Under the pieces are notes generated by a model, which saw nothing but the letters and a program-made list of their open reading frames with translations, searched no databases and was not told where the DNA came from. Positions 22,456-31,794 of a stretch of 64,000 nt of DNA are shown here, one piece after another. Origin of the DNA: Sphingomonas psychrotolerans (GTDB taxonomy: Bacteria > Pseudomonadota > Alphaproteobacteria > Sphingomonadales > Sphingomonadaceae). Within the stretch, counting starts at the first letter, position 1; each line of letters opens with the position of its first letter. Where the stretch lies: assembly GCF_002796605.1 (NCBI RefSeq), contig NZ_CP024923.1, positions 4,409,501 to 4,473,500 on the forward strand, written 5' to 3'. The position numbers and the translations under genes are program-made.

Positions 22456-23889
22456 CTATTTCGCGCTCGCTTGCGTCGGTGGAGCGACCCGGATCACACC
22501 GATGCCGTTTTCGATCCTGATCGTCGTTCCGAGCGCGGCGGACAGCGTTTGCAACCGGCCGAGGATCTTGTCGCCGTGCGCGCGTGCGGCCATGCGCGGG
22601 ACGCCGCGATCGGCTCCCTTGACGTCGACGCCGAGATCGATCGGATACAGCTTGATCTCCGCCAGTCGCCCGCCGGAATAGCGCGACAGCGCAATCACCG
22701 ATTCATACAGATTCGGATCGCTGAACGTGCGCGCGTTCCGCGCCTGCAGCAATTCGGGCACGGTCGCGCTGTCCGGGCTTACGCCGAACTGGTCGTACAT
22801 ATCGGCCGGCACGGCATCGAGCGAGTTGTTCATCATCGCGAAGTTGCCGAGCGAGTAGAAGATCGGCTTGCCCTTGTAGATTTCGATTCCGCGCAACTGG
22901 TGCGGGCCGTGCCCCATATAGGCGTCGGCTCCGGCATCGATTGCCTTGCGCGCGAGTTCGACCGCGAAGTCCGCAGGTTCCTGGAAATCGTTGCCGGGCT
23001 CGTGATTATGTACCGAGTAGATCACGAAATTGCCGTTTTGCTTCGCCTGCCGGATCGCGCGCAGATTCTCGGAGAGGTCGCCTGCATTGATCCGGTAGCG
23101 ATAATCGAGGTGCTTGCCGCTCGTCGCGCCGGAGGCGAAGCGATTGCCGAACAGAGTCACTGCCTCGCCCGAACGGCCATCGGTGCGCAGTGGCGATTTG
23201 GCGGCGATGGCGGCGAGAACGTCGAGCTGTTCGGGCGTCACCAATGCCGTGCGCACGGTGCGGATGCTGTTGACCCCGGGTCGCGCAGCGACTTCGCCCG
23301 CCGCGTCGCTGGCGCGCGACATCGGCGTGAAGGTGGACGTCGCCGAGACGAGCCCGATGCGCCCCTTCGCCACATCGATGTAACGCGGTGCGCGCGCCGC
23401 CGACAGGCTCGCGCCGGTGCCCGACCATATCAGCCTGGCATCGGTCAGGCGGCGGCCGGTCTCGGCCATCCCTTCCACGCCCCAGTCGGTCGAATGATTG
23501 TTGGCGTGGCTGACGATGTCGAACCCGAGTGCGGCTACGTCATCCGGAACGCGCGGATCGGCGAGCATCCACGTGCCCCCCGATTCGGCCTGCGCCACCG
23601 CTTTGGTCGTTGCGAGATCGAGCACGGTGGTTTCGAAATTGCCGAAGGTCACGTCGGCGCCGCGCAACAGGCGCAGCATGTCCGGACTGCGCGCCTCCAG
23701 CGTCGCGAGCATCGGCCGCAGATAGATGAGGTCGCCGACCGCCGCGAGCGTGAACTCTCCCGCGGTGGGAGTCGTCGGCACCGGCGCGGTGACCAGCGCC
23801 TCCTGTGCCGAGGCAGGCCCAATCGATAGCGCAGTGAAGATGGCGGATCCGATCAAGAAGGTGAGGCGGCGTGCCGCACACGCACTCAC
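22456..23889 (-). CDS. CapA/PgsA-type metallophosphatase-like protein
   Basis: The 477-residue product belongs to the poly-gamma-glutamate synthesis CapA family (calcineurin-like fold). Metal-binding motifs appear in order: AAVGDLIYLRP, GNFETTVLD, VSHANNHSTDWG, IYSVHNHEPG and YMGHGPHQLRG. A hydrophobic N-terminus (LTFLIGSAIFTALSI) ends near ASAQ, suggesting export. The start is a GTG at 23889 that overlaps the peptidase stop codon as GTGA (4 bases), so translation is coupled. Capsule genes are absent, so the role is more likely hydrolysis or processing of a gamma-glutamyl or phospho compound in a peptide-use pathway than capsule making (inference). Confidence 0.8.
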   Translation of the reverse strand: MSACAARRLTFLIGSAIFTALSIGPASAQEALVTAPVPTTPTAGEFTLAAVGDLIYLRPMLATLEARSPDMLRLLRGADVTFGNFETTVLDLATTKAVAQAESGGTWMLADPRVPDDVAALGFDIVSHANNHSTDWGVEGMAETGRRLTDARLIWSGTGASLSAARAPRYIDVAKGRIGLVSATSTFTPMSRASDAAGEVAARPGVNSIRTVRTALVTPEQLDVLAAIAAKSPLRTDGRSGEAVTLFGNRFASGATSGKHLDYRYRINAGDLSENLRAIRQAKQNGNFVIYSVHNHEPGNDFQEPADFAVELARKAIDAGADAYMGHGPHQLRGIEIYKGKPIFYSLGNFAMMNNSLDAVPADMYDQFGVSPDSATVPELLQARNARTFSDPNLYESVIALSRYSGGRLAEIKLYPIDLGVDVKGADRGVPRMAARAHGDKILGRLQTLSAALGTTIRIENGIGVIRVAPPTQASAK

Positions 23890-25163
23890 TCGACACCTGC
23901 CGCGACGAGCAGGATACCGAGACCGACGGACATGCCGCGCACGCTCGCGCCCTTCTCGACGTCGATCCATTCGTCGAGCGAGTGCGCGCGTCCTCCCGTC
24001 CCGCCCGATCCGATCGTGATGGCCGGGATTCCCAGGCTCATAGGCAGGTTGGAATCGGTCGACGAGAAGGACGGGCTCGGGCGCATGCCATGGGCGCGGA
24101 TGACTCCGGTCGCGATCCGGACGATGTCGGCGGTCGGCGATGTGCTTCCCGCCGGCCGATCTCCGATCAGCTTGAGCTCCGCTGAAACCTTGCCCTCGCG
24201 CGTATCGCGGCCGCCGTTCTCGCCGTCGACGCTGGCGTGCACGATCTCGACGAAGCGCTTCTCAACCTTGGCGAGCTCCGCCGGATCTTCCGATCGCATG
24301 TCGAACTCGGTGAAGACCTCGTTGGGGATCGAATTCACCGAGGTGCCGCCACCGGTCACGCTCGCGGCGTACGTCGTCTTGGGGGATTTCGGGACGGCAA
24401 GCTTGTAGAAATCGACGACGGTCTGGCTCATCGCGACCATCGGGTTGACCAAACCGAACGCGCCGTAGCTATGGCCTCCCGGCCCCTTATAGGTGACCCG
24501 GTAGCGCTTCGAGCCGACGCCGCCGCTGACGATGCGACTGGCATCGGTGCCGTCCATCGACACGAACGTCTCCACGCGATCCTTGTACGCGCCGCGCGTG
24601 AAGAGGTAGCGCACCCCGCGCAGATCACCCGGGCCTTCCTCGCCAACGTTGCCGACGAACAGAATGTCGGATTTCGTCCGGATCGCATTGGCTTTCATTG
24701 CCCGCGCATAGGCCAGAAGCACTGCCAGGCTGCGCGTGTCGTCGCCGATGCCGGGCGCGTAGAGGCGAGTGCCGTCACGCCGCACCGTCACCTTGGTGCC
24801 TTCCGGAAACACCGTGTCGAGATGTGCCGCCAGCACGATGACTGGCCCGCCCGCCGCGGCAGTCCCGCGATAGACGCCCATGACGTTGCCCTCGGCATCG
24901 ATCTCGACATTCTCGAGCCCGGCCTGCTTCAGCATGTCGCGATAGGCGGCGGCGCGCGCCGCTTCTTTGAAGGGCGGAGCTGGAATCTCCGTCAGCTTGA
25001 CGATGTCCTCGACGATCCGGTCATGCTCGCGTTCGAGCTGGACAACGGCGGCCTTGTAGCCTCGCCCGGCCAGCACGGCCTCGACGGACCCGTCATTGCG
25101 CGCCTCCGCCGCAGGTACGGCCGTCAGTGCTACGATCGAGGACAGGACGGTGAGAGACGCCAT
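23886..25163 (-). CDS. M20 family metallopeptidase, exported
   Basis: The 425-residue product has a signal peptide (MASLTVLSSIVALTAVPAAEA) and the five di-zinc ligand regions of M20 enzymes: LAAHLDTVF (His), GIGDDTRSL (Asp), NVGEEGPGD (catalytic Glu-Glu), SMDGTDAS (Asp) and GRAHSLDEW (His). It should remove an amino acid from a small peptide or acylated amino acid in the periplasm. The ATG at 25163 begins the signal peptide; the open frame further upstream overlaps the sigma-factor gene. It is coupled by a 4-base overlap to the CapA-like gene. Of M20 subfamilies it looks nearest to tripeptidase/PepT types, without certainty. Confidence 0.85.
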   Translation of the reverse strand: MASLTVLSSIVALTAVPAAEARNDGSVEAVLAGRGYKAAVVQLEREHDRIVEDIVKLTEIPAPPFKEAARAAAYRDMLKQAGLENVEIDAEGNVMGVYRGTAAAGGPVIVLAAHLDTVFPEGTKVTVRRDGTRLYAPGIGDDTRSLAVLLAYARAMKANAIRTKSDILFVGNVGEEGPGDLRGVRYLFTRGAYKDRVETFVSMDGTDASRIVSGGVGSKRYRVTYKGPGGHSYGAFGLVNPMVAMSQTVVDFYKLAVPKSPKTTYAASVTGGGTSVNSIPNEVFTEFDMRSEDPAELAKVEKRFVEIVHASVDGENGGRDTREGKVSAELKLIGDRPAGSTSPTADIVRIATGVIRAHGMRPSPSFSSTDSNLPMSLGIPAITIGSGGTGGRAHSLDEWIDVEKGASVRGMSVGLGILLVAAGVE

Positions 25164-25303
25164 GAGCGGACCTTTCGTGTGGAAACGTGCGTCTGTGTGC
25201 CGAACATCGCGCCGGAAGCCTTCGCGCAACTGGTCGCACGGGTCCCCGGAGAGGCACCCTTGTCGAACCTCGAGTTCGAGGCGTTGCTTGGCGATCCGCC
25301 GAC

Positions 25304-25885
25304 TTACGCATGCGCGCTGGAACTCGACGCCATCTGACACCGCATCGGCACGCTGAACCCGCCATCGTCGGTATCGGAATAATCGTCGGACAGGAACGGC
25401 AGCAAGCGGTCCCGGAGATGCGCCATGGCGGTAACCATGTGCTTCTGGACCATGCGCGTCGTGATGGACAGATTTGCCGCGACGTCCGGCGTGGCCATCT
25501 CGCGGTGCCGCCGCATGTGAAAGACTTCAGCGCAACGCGGCGACAGTTCGGCCAGCGCGGCGTGATAGGCGCGCTGCAGATCGGCGAGGCGGCGGCTCTC
25601 TTCCTGGCCCGGTCTTATAGACAGGTGACTTTCGGCAACATCGTCGATGTCGACACTGGAATTCAATGGAGTGCGCCGGCGACTGCGATCGATCATGAGA
25701 TTTAGAGCTATGCGATACATATAACCGAGCGGGGAATTAACCTCCTGCTCTTGTTGTAATGCGTAAAATTTGAGGAATGTCTCTTGAACTATGTCGTCTG
25801 TATCGGCTTGATTACTCGATCTCGCAGCGATGAATAATCTCAGGCGACCCGCGGATTCCTCGAATAGACGCTGATCATACTGCAT
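25304..25885 (-). CDS. ECF (FecI-type) RNA polymerase sigma factor
   Basis: The 193-residue product has sigma region 2 (TDDIVQETFLKFYALQQEQE, then GYMYRIALNLMIDRSRRR) and region 4 (LAELSPRCAEVFHMRRHREM, then the HTH MVQKHMVTAMAHLRD). It should direct RNA polymerase to a small set of promoters, perhaps of this cluster. The ATG at 25885 starts the family sequence. FecI-type factors usually pair with a FecR anti-sigma and a TonB receptor with an N-terminal signalling domain. Here no FecR is seen, and the receptor at 27616 has no obvious signalling domain. It lies between the serine hydrolase and M20 peptidase on the same strand. Confidence 0.88.
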   Translation of the reverse strand: MQYDQRLFEESAGRLRLFIAARSSNQADTDDIVQETFLKFYALQQEQEVNSPLGYMYRIALNLMIDRSRRRTPLNSSVDIDDVAESHLSIRPGQEESRRLADLQRAYHAALAELSPRCAEVFHMRRHREMATPDVAANLSITTRMVQKHMVTAMAHLRDRLLPFLSDDYSDTDDGGFSVPMRCQMASSSSAHA

Positions 25886-25982
25886 GCACCGATGCTGTAT
25901 CCTGTGATTACATCCGTCCAATGCCGATGTCGAAAGCCTCATTCCGAATTTGCATAACCCGCGACGCAGGGTTCGGACCGCG

Positions 25983-27542
25983 TTAGTCCAGCCGTGCGAA
26001 CCGCACGTTGCGCGCACGCTCGACGCTGACCGTCAACCCAGTCACGCGGCCGTCCGCGTCCCGCACGAAACGAAACGTGACGCCCTCGCCCTGAAACGCG
26101 TCGCGGTAGATGGGCTCGAGCGTCCGGGTGAAATCCGGCCGGTCGCGAATGCGCCAGACGAGTCCGTCTGGGCCTGCCGAGATGTCATAGGTCGCGCCGA
26201 CTTCCTCGCTGGCATAATGCCCGACATAAGTGTCGAGCTTCACGGCTGCCGCAACGACCGGGGCGGTGCGAACGAAGATGGCAATGTTGCCGTCGCGGCC
26301 GGTCAGCTCGATGCGATCCTTCGAGACGAACTTGCTGGCGTTCGCCAGGTAACGCGCGTCGTCGAGCGGCATGCCCGATGCCTGATCGACGAACAGGCCG
26401 TCGAGCGGTTTTGCCGAGACGGCGGCAGCCGCGGACCCGCCGAGAAACAGCGCAGCGACCTTTCTTCCCATGCCAGTATCGGCGTTGGCTGCGTTGCACA
26501 GCAAGGCGACCGACAGGCGCCGCGCCGGATAGCGGCCGAGCCACGCGCGATACCCCGCAGTCGAGCCCGCATGCGCAATCTCCTCGGTGCCGCGGAACGT
26601 ATAGTTGAACAGCCCGCGGCCATAAGTGAGTTTGCGGCCGTCGCGCAGCGTGCTGCGTTCCGACAATTTGGTCGTGACGAACCCGCCGAGCTTGCCGCTG
26701 TCGAGCGCGCGGTTCCAGATCAGCAGGTCGCCGACAGTCGTTAGCAACCCGCCATTGCCATAGGCATCCTCGAACGGCATCTCCTGCTGATAGCGGTCGC
26801 CTTGCCATTCATAGGCTTGCGCGCGTCCGGGCACGATCCGCCGATACTCGTCGCGCCACCGGGTGTGCGTCATGCCGAGGGGGGCGAAGAACGTCTCGTG
26901 ACTGAATTGGGCGAGCGACTTGCCGCTGACGCGCCGGACAATCTCGGTCAGCAGATTATACCCCGTATTCGTGTAGCTCGACTCTGCACCGGGCTCGAAA
27001 TTGAGCGCCTTCTGCTTCACCACGATGGCCAGAACGTCGTTCTGCGTGTGGACGCGCGTGGTCCGCGGCCATCCTGCCAATCCTGCGATACCGCCCCAAT
27101 CGCGCAAACCGCTGGTGTGATTGAGCAGCCGGTCGACGGTAATGACATGGCCGTAGTCGGGCAGTTCGGGGAGGATCGTGCGGACGTCGGTATCGAGCGT
27201 GAGCTTGCCGGCGTCGACCAATGCGAGCACCGCTGCGGCGGTGAATTGTTTCGACACGGATCCCGCCTCGAACACGGTTTCGGCGCGGTTGCGAATGCCG
27301 TGCTCGAGATCGGCCATGCCATAGGCCCGGGTCAGCACCGCCTGTCCGTCCTGATCGACCGCGACGGCACAGCCCGGCGCCGAATCCGAGTTCCACTTCG
27401 CGAAGATCGAGTCGAGATCGGTCGCGGCGACCGCCCGGATGCGCGCCGCATCCGCCGCCTGACCGAGCGCCGGCGTCGTGACCGCGAGAGCACCGCATCC
27501 GCCGATGGCCAGAAACGACAAGAGGCGGACGCAAATGCTCAT
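25983..27542 (-). CDS. Serine hydrolase, beta-lactamase/class C family
   Basis: The 519-residue exported product (signal peptide to PALGQ) has the penicillin-binding-like active site. Ser95 and Lys98 lie in GSVSKQF, Tyr is in SSYTNTGYN, and the third motif is HAGSTAG in place of KTG. These give a D-aminopeptidase, esterase or peptidase of the AmpC/PBP4* superfamily rather than a true resistance enzyme. An extra C-terminal domain of about 130 residues follows. It probably hydrolyses an amide or ester in the periplasm. The ATG at 27542 has AGGAA upstream. It lies 73 bases after the TonB receptor on the same strand. Confidence 0.87.
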   Translation of the reverse strand: MSICVRLLSFLAIGGCGALAVTTPALGQAADAARIRAVAATDLDSIFAKWNSDSAPGCAVAVDQDGQAVLTRAYGMADLEHGIRNRAETVFEAGSVSKQFTAAAVLALVDAGKLTLDTDVRTILPELPDYGHVITVDRLLNHTSGLRDWGGIAGLAGWPRTTRVHTQNDVLAIVVKQKALNFEPGAESSYTNTGYNLLTEIVRRVSGKSLAQFSHETFFAPLGMTHTRWRDEYRRIVPGRAQAYEWQGDRYQQEMPFEDAYGNGGLLTTVGDLLIWNRALDSGKLGGFVTTKLSERSTLRDGRKLTYGRGLFNYTFRGTEEIAHAGSTAGYRAWLGRYPARRLSVALLCNAANADTGMGRKVAALFLGGSAAAAVSAKPLDGLFVDQASGMPLDDARYLANASKFVSKDRIELTGRDGNIAIFVRTAPVVAAAVKLDTYVGHYASEEVGATYDISAGPDGLVWRIRDRPDFTRTLEPIYRDAFQGEGVTFRFVRDADGRVTGLTVSVERARNVRFARLD

Positions 27543-27615
27543 GGTAGTTCCTTCCGGTCCCGGTATCCGAGGCGACGCCCCGTGCGATCAGCCGAGCGTA
27601 CGACGCCTACACGTG

Positions 27616-30354
27616 TCAGAAGCTGATTTTCGCGGCCATCGAGAAATAGCGCCCGATCTGGTCGTAATGGATCTGGCCCGTCGTCGTCAGTGGCGGATCG
27701 ATATCGAAGACGTTGTTGACGTTGGCCGACAGCGTCAGCTCCTTGATCCGCACGCGCGCGCCGAGATCGAAATAGGTGCGCGCCGAGATCGCATTGTTCT
27801 CGATGTCCAGCAGATGGTTCCAGACGCCGCCGTCGACATAGCGCAGGCGCGCATCGGCGCTGAACACCTCGTCCTGATACGTGACGCTGGCCGTGCCGCG
27901 CCACTGCGGCGTGCCGAACGGAACCGCCTCGCCGACGTCGCCGACATATTCGATCTTGCTGACGCCGTCGTCGGTGGTCAGGCTGGGCACATAGGTCGCC
28001 AGCCCGCGGAAACGCAGCGTGCCGGGCATCGAGGCCGAAAGCTTGTTGAGCGGCAGGACGTAGGACGCTTCGAAATCGATACCGTGCGTCCGGTATTCCG
28101 CCAGATTGACGAAGGTCGCGAATACGGTGGTGATCACGCCGTTCGCCCGCACGATCTGGCTGCACAGCGCCGCATTGCCGTTGGCGCAGCGCGTGACGAT
28201 GTCCTGGCCGCTCAACGTGGCGATGGCACCCTTGAGGCGAATGTCGAAATAGTCGACCGACAGATTCAGCCCCGGAGCGAAGGACGGAGAATAGGTGCCG
28301 CCGATCGTCGTGGTCTGGCCGATTTCCGGATCGAGCGCCGGATTTCCCCCGCCGAAGGTGACGATCTGATAGGTCGTCTGGGTAAGCGGGTCGGCGATAT
28401 TCGACTGGGTGGTCGACCGCGTGTTGAACAATTCGGTGAGGCTGCCCGAGCGAATGTCGCGCGACCGCGATACGCGCAGCAGCAAATCGTCGAAGATGCG
28501 GTCGGTCAGGCCCAGCTTCCACGACGTCACGTTGCCGGTGTTGCTATAGTGGCTGTAGCGGCCCGCGGCGCTCAGTTCGAGCTTGCTGAAGTCGTGGTCG
28601 AGAAGCGGGATTGCGATCTCGCCAAAGCCTTCCTTGACGTCGAATCCGCCCTCGATCGACGAGAAATTGAAGGTAGTGAACGCCTGCGCGGCCGATAGCG
28701 GATCGAGCCCGCTCGAGCCGATCGATTCCCAGCGCGCCTCGGCGCCGATCGCGATCGACACTGGCCCGGCCCAGAGCGAGAACGGATCGCCCCGCAGGCT
28801 GACCGCAGCGGTGTCGAGCTTGGTCGTGTTGCGGACATGGGCCGCCGACGAGAAGGCGTAGGCTATCGCGGCGGGATCGGCATTGCCCTCGCCGAACACG
28901 TTGAGCGGGCGGCACGCCGTCGTCGGGTCGGTCAGCGCGATGCGGCAGATCGGTGCGCCGCCGTTGGGGCTGGCGACGACGTCGATCGCGCGGTTGAAAT
29001 TGGCGGTGACCTTCTGGTTGAGATAACCCCGGTCGTCGGACAGCTGACCATGGCCGTAATAGGCGCTGTATCGCCATTTGCCGTCGGCAAACGATCCGTC
29101 GACGCCGATCGCGGCGTCGATCGTCTCGCGGGTGTAGCCGAAGGTTCGATAGCCATAATCCTCGAACACGCGGCCCATCCGGAAGCTGGTCTGTCCGGCC
29201 GCGATCAGCCGGTTGCGGATCGTCGGCGAGAGGAAAGGGTTGTCGCGCGAGACCGTGATGTTGTCCCGGTTGCTCTCGGCATAAAAGGGATATTCCGCGG
29301 ACATCCGCGAATAGCTGCCGTCGACCCAGAATTTGGCGTCGCCGACTTCGAAGCTGGCGCGCGCATAGCCGTTCAGGCGCTCATAGGGTGCCGCGAGCGC
29401 GGTCTCGTCGCGCAGGCTGGTTCCCTCGCCGCCGACCATCACCTGGCTGCCGCGCGGGCTGCCGAACTGGAACGGCCGCAGCGTGCCGTCATTATTGAAG
29501 GTCTGCCCGGCAAGGACGCCGGTCGTGATCAGTCCGCCGACACTGGCGTTGGAATAATTGACGTCGCGCGCGATGACGAAGGCGTGTGCCGATCCGGCCG
29601 GGTTGGTATAGAGCGTCGTGCTTCCCAGGTTTGGCCGGGAATCGCGGTCGAGCACCCCATGGTCGTTGAAATATTGCGCGCCGATCATGAAATGGCCGGC
29701 GTCGCCGGCGAAGCGGGTGCCGAACGTCGCGTCGAACCCGTAGCGGAAGGCATCACCGCGGGACGAGAACCCGGTTTGCGCGCCGATCGTCACTCCCTGG
29801 AGCTTGCTGTCGAGCAGGATGTTGACCACGCCGCCGACCGCTCCGGAACCCCAGGCGGCCGAGGCGCCGCCGGTGACGACCTCGACTCGACTGATCAGGC
29901 CCTGCGGTACGCTGTTGAGATCGCCGGCCCCGGTGAAACGGCGGCCGTTGAGCAAGGTCAGCGTGCGGGAGGTGCCGAGGCCGCGCAGGTCGGCCGGCGA
30001 CGAGCCGGACGCCGTTCCCGAGAAATTGGTCACCGGCGTCGTCGAGGCGCGGAACTGCGGAAGGTCGTTGAGCACCTGCGCTATGCTCGGGCGATTGCCC
30101 TTGAGCAGATCATCGCCGCCGATGATCGTCGTCGGGGTCGGGGCGTCGAAACCGGCGCGATCGATCCGTGATCCGGTAACCAGGATCTCTGCATCGCTCT
30201 CGCCGGGCGCATCCTCGTCGCTGGCTGCGGCGGGCACCGTCTCCGCCTGTGCAGTCGCGTCGGTCGCCACTTGTGCGTTCGCCGCCGCGGAAGCCGAGAC
30301 GGCGACAGCCGCCGTGGTGAGCATCATGAGACGCCGTAGATCCATGGTTTTCAT
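27616..30354 (-). CDS. TonB-dependent receptor (peptidase cluster)
   Basis: The 912-residue outer-membrane receptor has a signal peptide ending AAANAQ. Its plug begins AEILVTGSRIDRAGFDAPTP and includes LRGLGTSRTLTLLNGRRF and TGGASAAWGSGAVGGVVNIL. The barrel ends FSMAAKISF. It lacks the N-terminal extension used by FecA-type signalling receptors. The ATG has GGGGAAG upstream. It heads a same-strand series: receptor, serine hydrolase, sigma factor, M20 peptidase, CapA-like. The ligand is probably a peptide or amide processed by those enzymes (inference). Confidence 0.92.
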   Translation of the reverse strand: MKTMDLRRLMMLTTAAVAVSASAAANAQVATDATAQAETVPAAASDEDAPGESDAEILVTGSRIDRAGFDAPTPTTIIGGDDLLKGNRPSIAQVLNDLPQFRASTTPVTNFSGTASGSSPADLRGLGTSRTLTLLNGRRFTGAGDLNSVPQGLISRVEVVTGGASAAWGSGAVGGVVNILLDSKLQGVTIGAQTGFSSRGDAFRYGFDATFGTRFAGDAGHFMIGAQYFNDHGVLDRDSRPNLGSTTLYTNPAGSAHAFVIARDVNYSNASVGGLITTGVLAGQTFNNDGTLRPFQFGSPRGSQVMVGGEGTSLRDETALAAPYERLNGYARASFEVGDAKFWVDGSYSRMSAEYPFYAESNRDNITVSRDNPFLSPTIRNRLIAAGQTSFRMGRVFEDYGYRTFGYTRETIDAAIGVDGSFADGKWRYSAYYGHGQLSDDRGYLNQKVTANFNRAIDVVASPNGGAPICRIALTDPTTACRPLNVFGEGNADPAAIAYAFSSAAHVRNTTKLDTAAVSLRGDPFSLWAGPVSIAIGAEARWESIGSSGLDPLSAAQAFTTFNFSSIEGGFDVKEGFGEIAIPLLDHDFSKLELSAAGRYSHYSNTGNVTSWKLGLTDRIFDDLLLRVSRSRDIRSGSLTELFNTRSTTQSNIADPLTQTTYQIVTFGGGNPALDPEIGQTTTIGGTYSPSFAPGLNLSVDYFDIRLKGAIATLSGQDIVTRCANGNAALCSQIVRANGVITTVFATFVNLAEYRTHGIDFEASYVLPLNKLSASMPGTLRFRGLATYVPSLTTDDGVSKIEYVGDVGEAVPFGTPQWRGTASVTYQDEVFSADARLRYVDGGVWNHLLDIENNAISARTYFDLGARVRIKELTLSANVNNVFDIDPPLTTTGQIHYDQIGRYFSMAAKISF

Positions 30355-30858
30355 GTCTTCCCCTTCGTCGGGCTTCAGTCAGAAGCGATCCCCGTGAGGA
30401 GTAGACGTTGCCGTTTCGGCTTTCCGAATGTGACAGGGGCTCTTTTTTATCTGGAGCGCGCGCCGCAGTTTCGTGCAGCAGAATGCCCTGACCGACGCCG
30501 ATGGAGCAGGGAGGGCGCGTTGCCGGTCAGTCCGCGGACGCCGTGCCGCGGCACGCCTTATTCGCGCGGACTGCGGCAGCGCTGCGATCGCGGCTTCGGC
30601 GTCGCTTTGTCCAGGTCCCGCCAATTGCGCAAAGCTTGCAATGTAGGATTTCGCCTGCTTGGCTGGCGCGGTCGGCTTGTTGCCGGCCGCTCTTTCAATT
30701 GTTTGGGAGCAGGATCAGCGCGCGACAATGTGCGCAAGAATATTGCGAGATGAATCGCGTTTCCGCAAACCGAGTCAACCTAAGACCCGTCAAACTCGAT
30801 TTCAGGACGTCCACATCGAGTCCCTTGGCTTCGCGGGCTTTTTCTGTCTGGAGATAAG
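30355..30858. other. Intergenic between divergent receptor and methyltransferase genes
   Basis: These roughly 500 bases should hold the promoter of the TonB receptor (minus strand) and that of the methyltransferase (plus strand). Short open frames here have no family features or ribosome binding sites. I see no clear hairpin, tRNA or repeat. Confidence 0.5.
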
Positions 30859-31794
30859 ATGACCGAATCGAGATCGGCGCTGCTGCGGCTCGTCGAAGCG
30901 TTGAAGCAGCGCGGCTATCACTTCGTAACGCCGACCCCGGCAACGCATGCGCGAGTGGTGGCGCGCGCCGATCGGAGCGAAGCGCGGGACCTCGTAGACA
31001 TTTTGGGCTGGAGCCTGCCGTTCGCGCCCTCCCGCATCGACGCGGCGCTTCTCGCGTTGCTCGAGGCCGGCGAGGCGTTGGAGGCCGCGGACGACGGGCT
31101 GCTCCGGAGCCGCTTCCGCGTGTCGTCGCTGAAGGATGATCTCTACCTCCACTCGGCTTATCCGACCGAAGCCGGGGACTCGGTATTCTTCGGGCCTGAC
31201 AGCTATCGTTTCGCCGATCTGATCGAGGCAGAACTCGCCATTGCGCGGCTCCCGTCGGGCGCCGCGATCGTCGATATCGGCACCGGCGCCGGAGTCGGTG
31301 CGCTGGTCGCCGCGAAACTATGCCCCGATGCGACAGTGTGGATGACCGATGTGAACCCGGCGGCGTTACGGCTCGCTGCGATCAACGCCGAGGCGGCGGG
31401 CGCCCCGATCCGGGCAGTCGAGAGCACGACCCTCGACGCGATCGCCCGGCCCATCGATCTCGCGCTCGCCAATCCACCTTACATCATCGACGACGACGCC
31501 CGGACCTATCGCGACGGCGGCGGCATGCTCGGTGGGCAGGTATCGGTGGACATGGCGCGCATGGCGATGCACCGGCTGAAATCTGGCGGCAGGCTCATCC
31601 TCTACACCGGCAGCGCGATCGTTCGCGGCGCCGACCTTCTCGGCCGGGCGCTAGCTGCGCTCGCTGGCGCAGAGGGCTGCGACCTTCGCTACCGCGAGAT
31701 TGATCCCGACGTGTTCGGGGAAGAACTCGAACGGCCAGCTTATGCCGAAGTCGACCGTATCGCCGTCGTTGCGGCGATATTCACGAAGCGCTAG
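30859..31794 (+). CDS. Class I SAM-dependent methyltransferase (NPPY type)
   Basis: The 311-residue product has a SAM-binding motif VDIGTGAGVGALVA, an acidic loop TDVNPAALRLA and ALANPPYIID. NPPY marks methyltransferases acting on amide or ring nitrogens, such as PrmC/HemK or RNA guanine/adenine methylases. The N-terminal 130 residues are not PrmC-like, so the target is open. The ATG follows GGAGATAAG. Its last 14 bases overlap the convergent hybrid kinase gene. Confidence 0.82.
   Translation: MTESRSALLRLVEALKQRGYHFVTPTPATHARVVARADRSEARDLVDILGWSLPFAPSRIDAALLALLEAGEALEAADDGLLRSRFRVSSLKDDLYLHSAYPTEAGDSVFFGPDSYRFADLIEAELAIARLPSGAAIVDIGTGAGVGALVAAKLCPDATVWMTDVNPAALRLAAINAEAAGAPIRAVESTTLDAIARPIDLALANPPYIIDDDARTYRDGGGMLGGQVSVDMARMAMHRLKSGGRLILYTGSAIVRGADLLGRALAALAGAEGCDLRYREIDPDVFGEELERPAYAEVDRIAVVAAIFTKR

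Noticed and set aside
25983..27542. Beta-lactamase resistance gene
   Set aside because: It has the SxxK and YxN motifs, but the third motif is HAGS rather than KTG, with a long extra C-terminal domain. The context is catabolic, so it is better called a serine hydrolase.
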